A stretch of 63,677 bases of DNA from Thermoleophilaceae bacterium (GTDB lineage: Bacteria > Actinomycetota > Thermoleophilia > Solirubrobacterales > Thermoleophilaceae), in assembly GCA_040901445.1 (NCBI GenBank), contig JBBDYQ010000017.1, positions 51,756 through 115,432 on the forward strand, given 5' to 3'. A program made the position numbers and the translations under genes. A model generated the notes under the pieces. It ran no database searches. It saw only the letters and a list, made by a program, of their open reading frames with translations, and was not told the origin of the DNA. Positions 32,994-40,500 of the stretch are shown here, piece by piece. The stretch's first letter is position 1; each line of letters starts with the position of its first letter.

Positions 32994-33758
32994 CTAGGCG
33001 CCGGTCGCCTCCAGCACCACGCGCGCGACCTGCTCGGGGTCGTCGTATGTGGGCACGTGCCCGCAGTCCACCAGCACGACCGTCCGCACACCAGTCGGAT
33101 CCCTCCGCGGCCGGGTCACGAGGCGGTCGTGCTCGCCCCAGGCGAGCGTGACGGGGGCGCTGATCCCGTCCAGCCCGGAGAAGACGCCGTTGCGCATGGC
33201 CAGGTTGGCGTCCACGAACCCGGGCGCCTTCGCGTAGGCGCGCACGAGGGCGTAGGCGGCGTCGGCGGGCACGCGCTCCGGGTGGGCCACGGCTCCCGAC
33301 AGCGCGGCGCGCCGCCCGCGGCGCGTTGCCAGCAGCGGGCGCAGCGCAGGCAGCAGGACGCGGGCCGCGGTGCGTGCGCGCTCCGGCCGCGGCCCCAGCG
33401 GCTCGCGCCAGAAGCCCGCGGGGCAGAGCGCCGCCACCGAGCTCGCGCCGCCGGCCTTGGCCAGCTCGAGCGCCACCCACGCGCCCAGCGAGATCCCGGC
33501 AACGTGCGGGCGCTCCACGCCGAGCCCGGCGGCGAAGCCGGCGATCGCGCGCGCCAGCGCCTCGGGAGTGGGCGCGGCACCGCCGGGAAGCAGGCCGGAC
33601 TCGCCGAACCCCGGCATGTCCACCGCGATCACGTCGCGCTCGGCGGTCAGGCGCTCCCACACGGGTCGCCAGACCTGGCGGTCGCCGCCGAGCGGGTGCA
33701 GCAGCAGCAGCGGCTCGCCGCTCCCGCCGCGGTCGTAGGAGAGTCCCATCGCGGACAT
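32994..33758 (-). CDS. alpha/beta hydrolase
   Basis: A 254-residue hydrolase with a full triad. It has LLLLHPLGGDRQVW for the oxyanion hole, VDMPGFGESG, the nucleophile elbow HVAGISLGAWVALEL, the acid in LAWGEHDRLVTRP and the His in VDCGHVPTYDDPEQV. It resembles 3-oxoadipate enol-lactonase-like or haloperoxidase-like enzymes, but there is no pathway context. It is convergent with the acidic repeat protein gene (one base apart) and divergent from an SDR gene. An ATG three codons later is an alternative start. Confidence 0.87.
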   Translation of the reverse strand: MSAMGLSYDRGGSGEPLLLLHPLGGDRQVWRPVWERLTAERDVIAVDMPGFGESGLLPGGAAPTPEALARAIAGFAAGLGVERPHVAGISLGAWVALELAKAGGASSVAALCPAGFWREPLGPRPERARTAARVLLPALRPLLATRRGRRAALSGAVAHPERVPADAAYALVRAYAKAPGFVDANLAMRNGVFSGLDGISAPVTLAWGEHDRLVTRPRRDPTGVRTVVLVDCGHVPTYDDPEQVARVVLEATGA

Positions 33759-33821
33759 CGTGACGGCATACGTGCCGGAGAGCGGGCCCGATCACACTGA
33801 TCTGAGGCTCTTCCCGCCGCG

Positions 33822-33827
33822 TAGGGT
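33822..33827 (+). promoter_or_regulatory. candidate -10 hexamer of the SDR gene
   Basis: TAGGGT lies six bases before the ATG of the SDR gene, with no Shine-Dalgarno sequence between them, again suggesting a leaderless transcript. Confidence 0.35.
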
Positions 33828-33833
33828 CTCCCG

Positions 33834-34613
33834 ATGGAACTGACCGGCGCCACCGCCCTCGTCACGGGCGCCAACCGCGGGATCGGGCGCGCCATCGCCG
33901 AGGCGCTCGCCGCCCGTCCGATCGCCCGCGTGCTCGCCGGCGTGCGACAGCCCGAGGACTTCGAGCCGATCGCGGGCCCGGTCGAGCCGGTGCGGATGGA
34001 CCTCTCCTCACGCGACTCCATCGACGCCTCGTGCGCTGCGCTCGGCGGCCGCCTGGGCGAGATCGACCTGCTGGTGAACAACGCCGGTCGCATGACCGGC
34101 GGCCTGCTGGAGGAGCAGGACCTCGCCGAGGTCTACGCGATGCTGCAGGTCAACCTCGTGGCGGTCACCCACCTCACCCACGCCGTGCTGCCCGGCATGC
34201 TCGAGCGCGGCCGCGGCAAGGTGGTGAACAACGCCAGCATCAGCGGCTACGCGTTCTTCCCGGCGGCGAGCACGTACGCGGCGTCCAAGGCGGGCGTGGT
34301 GGCGTTCAGCGAGTCGCTGCGGCGCGAGCTGCGCGGCACCGGCGTGGGCGTGCTCCACCTCGTCACGCCGGGGGTGGACACGGACATGATGGGCGCGACC
34401 GAGGACGCCTACGGCCGGCACATGGACACCTCTGGCTGGACCAAGCAGCCCGCGGAAGACTGGGCCGGGCGGGTGGTCAGGGCGATCGAGCGCGACGAGC
34501 ACGTGCTCGGCCCGGGCGACCGCATGGCGCTGGCCAAGCTCGCCTCGCGCGGCCCGGCGTTCCTCCTCGACGCGATCGCCGCGCGCGGCTTCAGCCGGAC
34601 GCCGCGAGGCTGA
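33834..34613 (+). CDS. SDR-family oxidoreductase
   Basis: A 259-residue classical short-chain dehydrogenase. It has the cofactor loop TGANRGIGRAIAEAL, VNNAGRMTGG, VVNNASISGYAFFP and the catalytic STYAASKAGVVAFSE with Tyr and Lys. NADP(H) preference is suggested by the Arg in GANRGIG but is not certain. The substrate is unknown. Its 3' end overlaps the convergent methyltransferase gene by 23 bases. Given that neighbourhood it may act on a lipid-derived carbonyl, but this is only positional inference. Confidence 0.88.
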   Translation: MELTGATALVTGANRGIGRAIAEALAARPIARVLAGVRQPEDFEPIAGPVEPVRMDLSSRDSIDASCAALGGRLGEIDLLVNNAGRMTGGLLEEQDLAEVYAMLQVNLVAVTHLTHAVLPGMLERGRGKVVNNASISGYAFFPAASTYAASKAGVVAFSESLRRELRGTGVGVLHLVTPGVDTDMMGATEDAYGRHMDTSGWTKQPAEDWAGRVVRAIERDEHVLGPGDRMALAKLASRGPAFLLDAIAARGFSRTPRG

Positions 34614-35808
34614 GCGCGGGCGCCTCCTGCTCGGCGCGCGTGCCCAGCCTGCCGGGCTTGGCCAGCAGCAGCTGCACGTCGCCGATGCGGCCCTCGCGGA
34701 AGCCGGCTTCCGTGTAGGCGAGGTAGAGGCGCCAGAGGCGCCGGAAGCGGTCGTCGTAGCCGAGCTCGGCGGCCTGTGCCGCGTTGCTCTCGAAGCGCTC
34801 GGCCCAGTGGGCGATCGTCTCGGCGTAGTCGGGCCCGATGTCCTCGAGCCAGGTCATGCGAAGGTCGGTGCCCGCCACCGAGCGCGCCAGCGCCTCCACC
34901 GACGGCAGGCAGCCGCCCGGGAAGACCATCGTGTTGGCGAAGCTGCGCGAGGCCTTCTCCACGTGGAACGCGCGGTCGTCGATCGTGATGGCCTGGAGCA
35001 GCATCAGCCCGTCGGGGGTGAGCAGTCCACTGCAGTGCTCGAAGTAGGCGTCGAGGTACTGCCAGCCCACGGCCTCGATCATCTCGATCGAGACGAGCTT
35101 GTCGTAGCGCCCGTCGATGTCGCGGTAGTCCTCCAGCAGCAGCTCGATCCGGTCCTCCAGGCCGGCAGCGCGAACCCGTGCGCGGGCGAAGTCGTGCTGC
35201 TCGCGAGAGATGGTGGTGGTGGTCACGCGGCAGCCCGTGGTGCGCGCGGCGTGGATGGCCAGGCCGCCCCAGCCGGTGCCGATCTCCAGCAGGTGGTCGT
35301 CAGGCCCGAGCTCCAGGCGCTCGCAGATGCGGTCGAGCTTGGCCCGCTGCGCCTGCTCGAGCGTCATGCCCGGCGCCTCGAACACGGCGCACGAGTAGGT
35401 CATGGTCTCGTCGAGGAAGAGCGAGAAGAGGTCGTTGCCGAGGTCGTAGTGGGCGGCGATGTTGCGGCGGCTGCCGCGCCGCGTGTTGCGGGGAACGAGG
35501 CGCTGGCCGGGGCGCAGCAGCCAGGCGAAGCGCTCGCGCAGCCGGTCGAGGCCGCGCACGTTACGGGCGGCGATGCGGATGAGGGCGAGCACGTCGTCGC
35601 AGTCCCAGCGGCCCGCGGCATACGACTCCGCGAGGCCGGTGCTGCCGCGCAGCACCGATCTCCAGACGCCGCGGTCGTGCACGTGCACGGTGGCGCGCAG
35701 GTCGGCGCCCGGGTCGCCGAAGGACTCTCGCCGCCCGTCCTCCACCACCACGATCTCGCCCCGGCGAACCCGTCGCAGCAGCGCGGTGACGATCCTGCGC
35801 GCGCTCAT
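34591..35808 (-). CDS. cyclopropane-fatty-acid synthase-like methyltransferase
   Basis: A 405-residue SAM-dependent methyltransferase of the CFA synthase/mycolic acid cyclopropane synthase family. It has the phospholipid-side motif HYDLGNDLFSLFLDETMTYS followed by CAVF, the SAM-binding loop LEIGTGWGGLAIHAA, TTISREQHDFA, and EMIEAVGWQYLDAYF. It would methylate or cyclopropanate a double bond of membrane phospholipid acyl chains. It is the last gene of the four-gene operon membrane protein-FAD oxidoreductase-DUF1365-methyltransferase. That partner set suggests a more complex acyl modification than plain cyclopropanation. Confidence 0.92.
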   Translation of the reverse strand: MSARRIVTALLRRVRRGEIVVVEDGRRESFGDPGADLRATVHVHDRGVWRSVLRGSTGLAESYAAGRWDCDDVLALIRIAARNVRGLDRLRERFAWLLRPGQRLVPRNTRRGSRRNIAAHYDLGNDLFSLFLDETMTYSCAVFEAPGMTLEQAQRAKLDRICERLELGPDDHLLEIGTGWGGLAIHAARTTGCRVTTTTISREQHDFARARVRAAGLEDRIELLLEDYRDIDGRYDKLVSIEMIEAVGWQYLDAYFEHCSGLLTPDGLMLLQAITIDDRAFHVEKASRSFANTMVFPGGCLPSVEALARSVAGTDLRMTWLEDIGPDYAETIAHWAERFESNAAQAAELGYDDRFRRLWRLYLAYTEAGFREGRIGDVQLLLAKPGRLGTRAEQEAPALSLAASG

Positions 35809-36554
35809 GTGGACCGCTCCGGGTGGGGGTGATAGGTCGCGCCCTTGCGCTTGAGGCGAAGGGCGTTGAGGTAGATCCGCGCGGGCACGGCGAGCGACAT
35901 CGGCGGATAGCGCACCAGCACGCGGGTGAGCGCGGCCCGGTCCAGCTCGCGCCGGTGCAGCGACAGCGTGGCATCGAACACGGCCTCGTCCTTGTGGCGG
36001 TTCTCGATGTTCACCACGAGCTGGTCGCCGGGCTCGGTCACGCGCCACTCGTAGCGCTGGTCCATGCCGAGAAAGGGCGACACGTGGAAGGCCTTGTCCA
36101 TCTCGTCGCGCAGCACGCGCCCGCCACCCGCGCTGCGATCGAGCACGTAGGCGTGGCGCTCACCCCAGGGGGTGTTGGTGACCTCCGCCACCACGGCGTC
36201 CACGCGCTCTTCCTCGTCGAAGCAGAAGTAGAAGCTCACCGGGTTGAAGGACAGGCCGAGGTAGCGCACCTGGGTGAGCAGGCGCACCGGCCCGCCGGGG
36301 CGCCGGCCGAGATCGCCCTGCACGGCGTCGCGCGCGGCGTCGGCCAGGGGCACGGACGCGTCGCCGAGGTAGTCCGAGCGGCGAAAACAGGCGGGGGCCG
36401 GGCGGCGCGCGGACCACAGCGGATGGCGGTCCAGCAGCCCTGGCAGCTCGCCGAGGTCGAGGTAGAGCATGAAGGTGCGGTAGCGGAAGGCGTGGTCCAC
36501 CGGCGCGTGGCGGCGGTGGCGCACCCAGCCCTCGTAGATCGCGGACTCGCTCAT
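35805..36554 (-). CDS. DUF1365 protein
   Basis: A 249-residue DUF1365 member. It starts IYEGWVRHRRHAPVDHAFRY, followed by YLGLSFNPVSFYFCFDEEE, TNTPWGERHAYVLD, KAFHVSPFLGMDQRYEWR and a C-terminal RYPPMSLAVPARIYLNALRL. The family has no firmly established chemistry, but it nearly always sits between an FAD-dependent oxidoreductase and a CFA-synthase-like methyltransferase, as here. Overlaps of 4 bases on both sides show translational coupling. Conserved His and Asn residues could bind a metal. A role in acyl-chain modification is inferred from context. Confidence 0.9.
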   Translation of the reverse strand: MSESAIYEGWVRHRRHAPVDHAFRYRTFMLYLDLGELPGLLDRHPLWSARRPAPACFRRSDYLGDASVPLADAARDAVQGDLGRRPGGPVRLLTQVRYLGLSFNPVSFYFCFDEEERVDAVVAEVTNTPWGERHAYVLDRSAGGGRVLRDEMDKAFHVSPFLGMDQRYEWRVTEPGDQLVVNIENRHKDEAVFDATLSLHRRELDRAALTRVLVRYPPMSLAVPARIYLNALRLKRKGATYHPHPERST

Positions 36555-37804
36555 GCCCCTGTCCCCCGAGGTGCGTCCAGCAGCTCGCAGGCGCGGTGGG
36601 CGCTGCGTACGCCGTCCTCGTGAAAGCCGAAGCCCCAGTACGCGCCGCAATAGTGGGTGCGGTTCACGCCGCTGATCTCGTGCCAGCGGCCCTGCGCCGC
36701 GATCCCCTCGGGAGTGAAGACGGGGTGGGCGTAGGGGATGCGCCGGATCATGCGCTCGGGGTCGATCAGGTCGGTCCGATTGAGCGTCACGCAGTAGTCG
36801 TCGCCGGAGTCGAGCGACTGCAGTCGGTTCATGTGGTAGGTGACCGCGGTGCGCCCGGGTGCGTGCTCGCCCAGATGGAAGTTCCAGCTCGCCCACGCTC
36901 GCCGCCGCCGCGGGAGCTGGGAGCGGTCGGTGTGGAGCACGGCCTCGTTCGGCACGTAGGGGATCGCGCCCAGCAGCTCGTGCTCGGCCGGCGACGGGTC
37001 GGCGAGCATGGCGAGCGCCTGGTCGGCGTGCACGGCCAGGACGACCTCGTCGTAGCGCTCCGGGCCGGCCCCGTCCACGGTCACGTCCACCCCGCCGTCC
37101 ACGCGCTCGATTCTGCGCACGGGCGCGTTCAGGCGGATGCGGTCGCGGAAGGGGGCGGTGAGCGCCTCCACGTAGCGGGCGGAGCCGCCGCTCACCGTGC
37201 GCCAGCGTGGGCGCCCCCTCAACTCGAACATGCCGTGGTTGTCGAAGAACTCGGCGAGGAAGCTCGCGGGGAAGGCCCAGGCCTGCTCGGGGTCCGCGGA
37301 CCAGACGGCCGACATCTGCGGGACGATCAGCCTCTCGGCGAACTGGGGCGAGTAGCCACCCTCCTCCAGGAAGGCACCGAGCGACGGGCCGCCGCCGTTG
37401 GTGCCCACGAGCGCGCGGGCCTCGCGGTTGAAGCGCACCAGGTCGCGGATCATCCGGTGGAAGGCCGGCGACACGAGGTGGCGGCGGCGTGCGAAGAGCC
37501 CGTTGGGCGACGAGCCGCTGTACTCGAAGCCGTTGCCGTTGCTGACGGAGAAGCTCATCTCCGACGGCTGGCCGGCCACGCCCAGCTCCTCGAGCAGCCG
37601 CTCGAAGCGGGGATAGTTGCGGTCGTTGAAGACGATGAATCCGGTGTCCACGTGGTGCGTGGCGTCGGCCGTGTCCACGCGAATCGTGTTGGTGTGGCCG
37701 CCGGGGTAGGAGCCTGCCTCGTAGACCGTCACCTCGTGGCGCTCGCGCAGGGTGTGGGCCGCGACGAGGCCCGACACCCCGGCGCCCACGATCGCGACCC
37801 TCAT
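36551..37804 (-). CDS. FAD-dependent oxidoreductase (amine-oxidase fold) of the lipid-modification operon
   Basis: A 417-residue flavoprotein. It opens with the dinucleotide-binding VAIVGAGVSGLVAAHTL and YEAGSYPGGHTNTI, followed by DTGFIVFNDRNYPRFERLL. It ends with GVNRTHYCGAYWGFGFHEDG and VRSAHRACELL, hallmarks of the flavoproteins found beside DUF1365 and CFA-like genes. It probably oxidises or desaturates an acyl chain before or after methylation; the direction of the reaction is unknown. It overlaps the small membrane protein gene (ATGA) and the DUF1365 gene. Confidence 0.9.
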   Translation of the reverse strand: MRVAIVGAGVSGLVAAHTLRERHEVTVYEAGSYPGGHTNTIRVDTADATHHVDTGFIVFNDRNYPRFERLLEELGVAGQPSEMSFSVSNGNGFEYSGSSPNGLFARRRHLVSPAFHRMIRDLVRFNREARALVGTNGGGPSLGAFLEEGGYSPQFAERLIVPQMSAVWSADPEQAWAFPASFLAEFFDNHGMFELRGRPRWRTVSGGSARYVEALTAPFRDRIRLNAPVRRIERVDGGVDVTVDGAGPERYDEVVLAVHADQALAMLADPSPAEHELLGAIPYVPNEAVLHTDRSQLPRRRRAWASWNFHLGEHAPGRTAVTYHMNRLQSLDSGDDYCVTLNRTDLIDPERMIRRIPYAHPVFTPEGIAAQGRWHEISGVNRTHYCGAYWGFGFHEDGVRSAHRACELLDAPRGTGA

Positions 37805-38175
37805 GTCTCGGTGGTGGCGGCCAGGCCGATGCCCGTCGCGGCGGCCGCTCCGGCCAGCGCGACGGTGCCGGGGGCGGCGCGATCGGGAAGGGACTTGCGG
37901 GCGGCGAGGGTGGCCGCGATATCGGCGAGGTCGCAGGCCGCGCACGCGATCAGCCAGGGCCGGAGCGCCTCGCCGTCGGAGCGTGCGGCGAGCGTGCCCG
38001 CCGACAGCGCGATGTCACGCGCGCCGAGGCCGCGCACCGCCAGCTGGGTGGGCCGGCGGTCGGCGTCCCCGCCGATCCAGGCGGCCGCCGCGCGGCGTGG
38101 AGCGGCGATCAGCGCGACGCCGTAGGCGATGCGTGCCAGGGCGAACGCGATGGTGAGCTGGCGCGACGATGGCAT
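37801..38175 (-). CDS. small membrane protein heading the lipid-modification operon
   Basis: A 124-residue hydrophobic protein with about four membrane segments (near 7-25, 45-63, 72-90 and 102-120) and short charged loops, including RRPTQLAVRGLGARDIALSA. It resembles the DUF4267-like group of small integral membrane proteins, without known activity. Its stop overlaps the FAD oxidoreductase start, so it belongs to the operon and may anchor the soluble enzymes at the membrane. ATCGA-AAA-TCGAT, a palindrome at 38174-38186, overlaps its ATG. Confidence 0.7.
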   Translation of the reverse strand: MPSSRQLTIAFALARIAYGVALIAAPRRAAAAWIGGDADRRPTQLAVRGLGARDIALSAGTLAARSDGEALRPWLIACAACDLADIAATLAARKSLPDRAAPGTVALAGAAAATGIGLAATTET

Positions 38176-38192
38176 CGAAAATCGATACGCGA
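38174..38192 (-). promoter_or_regulatory. promoter/operator candidate of the lipid-modification operon
   Basis: On the minus strand, TATCGA lies six bases before the ATG, inside a palindrome formed by ATCGA and TCGAT. This resembles the TATCGATA element of the padR promoter region. The 180 bases between this gene and glutamate dehydrogenase contain no gene, only the hairpins annotated next. Confidence 0.4.
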
Positions 38193-38287
38193 AGCACCGA
38201 GAAGCCGATCACTCGCCACTCAAGTTCTGGGGCGGTGTGCCGACAGAGGGGGTACGACGGCAATGAGGGTTCCCGTCGTTCGGATCA

Positions 38288-38347
38288 GCGGCGCTTGCGC
38301 CGCACCTGCTGCAGCTGGATGAGGGCCGCCGGGTGGGCGGCCCTCAT
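38288..38347 (-). terminator. terminator hairpins downstream of glutamate dehydrogenase
   Basis: ATGAGGGCCGCC (38319-38330), loop GGGTG, and GGCGGCCCTCAT (38336-38347) form a perfect 12-bp stem 18 bases after the glutamate dehydrogenase stop. A second perfect stem, GCGGCGC-TT-GCGCCGC, lies at 38288-38303. Together they probably end the minus-strand transcript before the next operon. Confidence 0.7.
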
Positions 38348-38364
38348 CACGTCCCCGGGCCCGC

Positions 38365-39717
38365 TCAGCCGTCGGCGATGTAGCCGCGCGTGCGCGCCGC
38401 GGCCAGCACGCGCTCGATGCCCTGCTCGTAGGCGGCCACCCGCAGCGACACCTTCTCCTGCCCCGCCCGCTCTGAGACCTCGCGGAAGGCGGTGCGCATT
38501 ATCTTGCCGAGCTTGTCGTTGACCTCCCGCTCGTCCCAGCGGAAGTGCTGGAGGTTCTGCACCCATTCGAAGTAGGAGACCGCTACGCCGCCGGCGTTGG
38601 CCAGCACGTCGGGTACGACGTAGACGCCCTTCTCCGTGAGGATGTCGTCGGCCGCGGGGGTGGTGGGGCTGTTGGCCCCCTCGATGATCATCCGGCAGTC
38701 GAGGAGATGGGCGTTGCCCTGGTGGATCATGCCCCCGAGCGCCGCGGGGACGAACACCTCGCACTCGATCGCGAGGAGCTCGTCGGCCGTGATGGGCTCC
38801 ACCCCGGCGAACTCGTCCAGCGCGCCGCCCTGAGCCAGGTGCGCGTGCAGCGAGTGGGCGTCGATGCCGCCGGGCGCCCGGATGGCGCCGGTGGCGTCGG
38901 ACACGCCCACGATCGTGCAGCCCAGATCCTGAAAGATACGTGCCGCCCACGAGCCCACGTTGCCGAAGCCCTGGAGCACCACGCGCGTGGCGTCCGGGGT
39001 GAGATCGAGCTTGGGGGCGGCCTCGCGGTAGCAGAACACCACGCCGCGCCCGGTGGCCGCCTCGCGGCCGTAGGAGCCCTCGAGCTCGAGGGGCTTGCCC
39101 GTGACGATGGCCGGCGTGTGCCCGTGCAGCTTGCCGTACTCGTCCATCAGCCAGGCCATGGTCTGGGCGTTGGTGTTCACGTCGGGCGCCGCGATGTCGC
39201 GCGTGGGCCCCAGCACCTTCTCGATCTTGGCCATGAAGGAGCGCGTGATCTTCTGCAGCTCGTCGCTGTCGAGGTCCCCCGCCGGGCAGTTGATCCCGCC
39301 CTTCGCGCCGCCGAAGGGGATTCCCACCAGCGCCGTCTTCCACGTCATCAGCGTGGCGAGAGCGCGCACCTCGTCGAGGTCGACCTCGGGATGGAAGCGG
39401 ATGCCGCCCTTGTACGGCCCGCGCGCGCCGTTGTGCTGCACGCGATAGCCCGAGAAGACGTGGATCCTGCCGTCGCTCAGCTTGACCGGGATCTGGACCT
39501 GCACCTCGCGGTAGGAGGACCGCAGCACCGCCGCCACGTCGTCGCGCAGGTCCAGTCGCTCCTTGGCGATGTCGAAGTAGTGGTTGACGATCTCGTAGTT
39601 CGAGACCTCCGCCCGCCGCGGGCGCGCCGCGATGTTCGACGGCCGCGGCGACTTGTCGGGGTCCCCGTGCCCGTCCTCGTGCAGCTCCTCCTTCGAGACA
39701 CCCGTCTCCTCGGCCAT
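38365..39717 (-). CDS. glutamate dehydrogenase family protein
   Basis: A 450-residue Glu/Leu/Phe/Val dehydrogenase interconverting glutamate and 2-oxoglutarate plus ammonia. The catalytic region has GPYKGGIRFHPEVDLDEVRA and GIPFGGAKGGINC, with the active-site Lys; APDVNTN and the nucleotide-binding VVLQGFGNVGSWAARI follow, then EGANSPTTPAADD. An N-terminal extension of about 40 residues precedes the core. The start is fixed by a strong GGAGGAG ribosome site five bases before the ATG. Coenzyme preference is not decided. It is monocistronic with a good terminator. Confidence 0.93.
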   Translation of the reverse strand: MAEETGVSKEELHEDGHGDPDKSPRPSNIAARPRRAEVSNYEIVNHYFDIAKERLDLRDDVAAVLRSSYREVQVQIPVKLSDGRIHVFSGYRVQHNGARGPYKGGIRFHPEVDLDEVRALATLMTWKTALVGIPFGGAKGGINCPAGDLDSDELQKITRSFMAKIEKVLGPTRDIAAPDVNTNAQTMAWLMDEYGKLHGHTPAIVTGKPLELEGSYGREAATGRGVVFCYREAAPKLDLTPDATRVVLQGFGNVGSWAARIFQDLGCTIVGVSDATGAIRAPGGIDAHSLHAHLAQGGALDEFAGVEPITADELLAIECEVFVPAALGGMIHQGNAHLLDCRMIIEGANSPTTPAADDILTEKGVYVVPDVLANAGGVAVSYFEWVQNLQHFRWDEREVNDKLGKIMRTAFREVSERAGQEKVSLRVAAYEQGIERVLAAARTRGYIADG

Positions 39718-39805
39718 CGCGCTCCTCCAATCGCGGACTCGTCCGATCGTCCCACCGCCGGTGGACGGCGGCAAGCGCCTACCCGTCAGGCGCGCGCGGC
39801 TCACC

Positions 39806-39811
39806 TACCAT
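39806..39811 (+). promoter_or_regulatory. candidate -10 element of tRNA-Ala(UGC)
   Basis: TACCAT lies ten bases before the first tRNA nucleotide, and the same hexamer precedes the other tRNA-Ala in the window. Confidence 0.45.
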
Positions 39812-39821
39812 TGGCCGCCGA

Positions 39822-39894
39822 GGGGCCATAGCTCAGTTGGGAGAGCGCCTGCTTTGCAAGCAGGAGGTCGCCGGTTCGAGCCCGGCTGGCTCCA
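39822..39894 (+). tRNA. tRNA-Ala (anticodon UGC)
   Basis: A complete 73-base cloverleaf. Acceptor GGGGCCA/TGGCTCC has the alanine-specific G3:U70 pair. The anticodon stem CCTGC/GCAGG encloses TTTGCAA with anticodon TGC, and the T arm is GGTTCGAGCCC. The discriminator is A; CCA is not encoded. Body sequences in the D arm are identical to the CGC-reading tRNA-Ala about 9.7 kb away. Confidence 0.97.
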
Positions 39895-39965
39895 TCAACC
39901 GGTGCCATCCTGCCCTGGGCCGCTCTTCGCGGCCTCGAGCAGGACGGTGCGTGCATCATGAGGCG

Positions 39966-40472
39966 ATGCCGACTCTCGCCACGATCGGCGTCTACGGCTT
40001 CACCGCCGGAACGTTCCTCCAGGCGCTGCAAGACGCGGACGTGCGCCTCCTCCTCGACGTGCGCCAGCGCCGCGGAGTGCGCGGCAGCGAGTACGCGTGG
40101 GCCAACTCCGCCCGTCTTCAGCGGGCGCTGGCCGAGGCCGGCATCGCGTACACCCACCACAGGGAGCTGGCTCCCACCACCGCGCTGCGCCGGCTGCAGT
40201 ACTCCGAGGACGCGCGCCAGGGCGTGGGCAAGCGATCCCGCGAGGAGCTCGCGCCGGAGTACGTGCGCCGCTACACCGCCGAGATCCTCGACCCCGTGGA
40301 CCTGGGCGAGCTGGCGGCCGGCCTGCCCGGCGTGGGTGCGGCCGCGCTGCTGTGCGTGGAGCGCGACCCCGAGGCCTGCCACCGCTCGCTGATCGCCGCC
40401 CGCCTCGCCGCCGAGCACGGTGCGCGGGTGGTCCACCTCCTCCCCCGAACAACAACGAACGTCGCGCGCTGA
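39966..40472 (+). CDS. DUF488 family protein
   Basis: A 168-residue DUF488 protein. It starts TIGVYGFTAGTFLQAL, has LLLDVRQRRGVRGSEYAWAN and closes with the family signature CVERDPEACHRSLIA, where Cys and His may form an active or metal site. No function is established; some members are DNA-damage-linked or nucleotidyl-type proteins, but this is weak. It lies directly after tRNA-Ala. Its stop codon is inside the left arm of a 12-bp inverted repeat, so the 3' end of its mRNA is structured. Confidence 0.85.
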   Translation: MPTLATIGVYGFTAGTFLQALQDADVRLLLDVRQRRGVRGSEYAWANSARLQRALAEAGIAYTHHRELAPTTALRRLQYSEDARQGVGKRSREELAPEYVRRYTAEILDPVDLGELAAGLPGVGAAALLCVERDPEACHRSLIAARLAAEHGARVVHLLPRTTTNVAR

Positions 40473-40500
40473 CCCCTATGGGGAGTAACGCGCGACGTTC
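40457..40500. terminator. bidirectional terminator, 12-bp inverted repeat with nested hairpin
   Basis: GAACGTCGCGCG (40457-40468) and CGCGCGACGTTC (40489-40500) are perfect inverse complements. The 20-base loop contains a second hairpin, CCCC-TAT-GGGG (40473-40483). It overlaps the DUF488 stop on one side and reaches the carboxypeptidase stop on the other, so it can terminate both convergent genes. The nearly symmetric layout is similar to the larger element at 61589-61656. Confidence 0.65.

Noticed and set aside
38285-38347. A 20-codon ORF starting ATG on the minus strand after glutamate dehydrogenase
   Set aside because: Its bases are fully explained by two perfect hairpins typical of a terminator, and it lacks a ribosome site or coupling.
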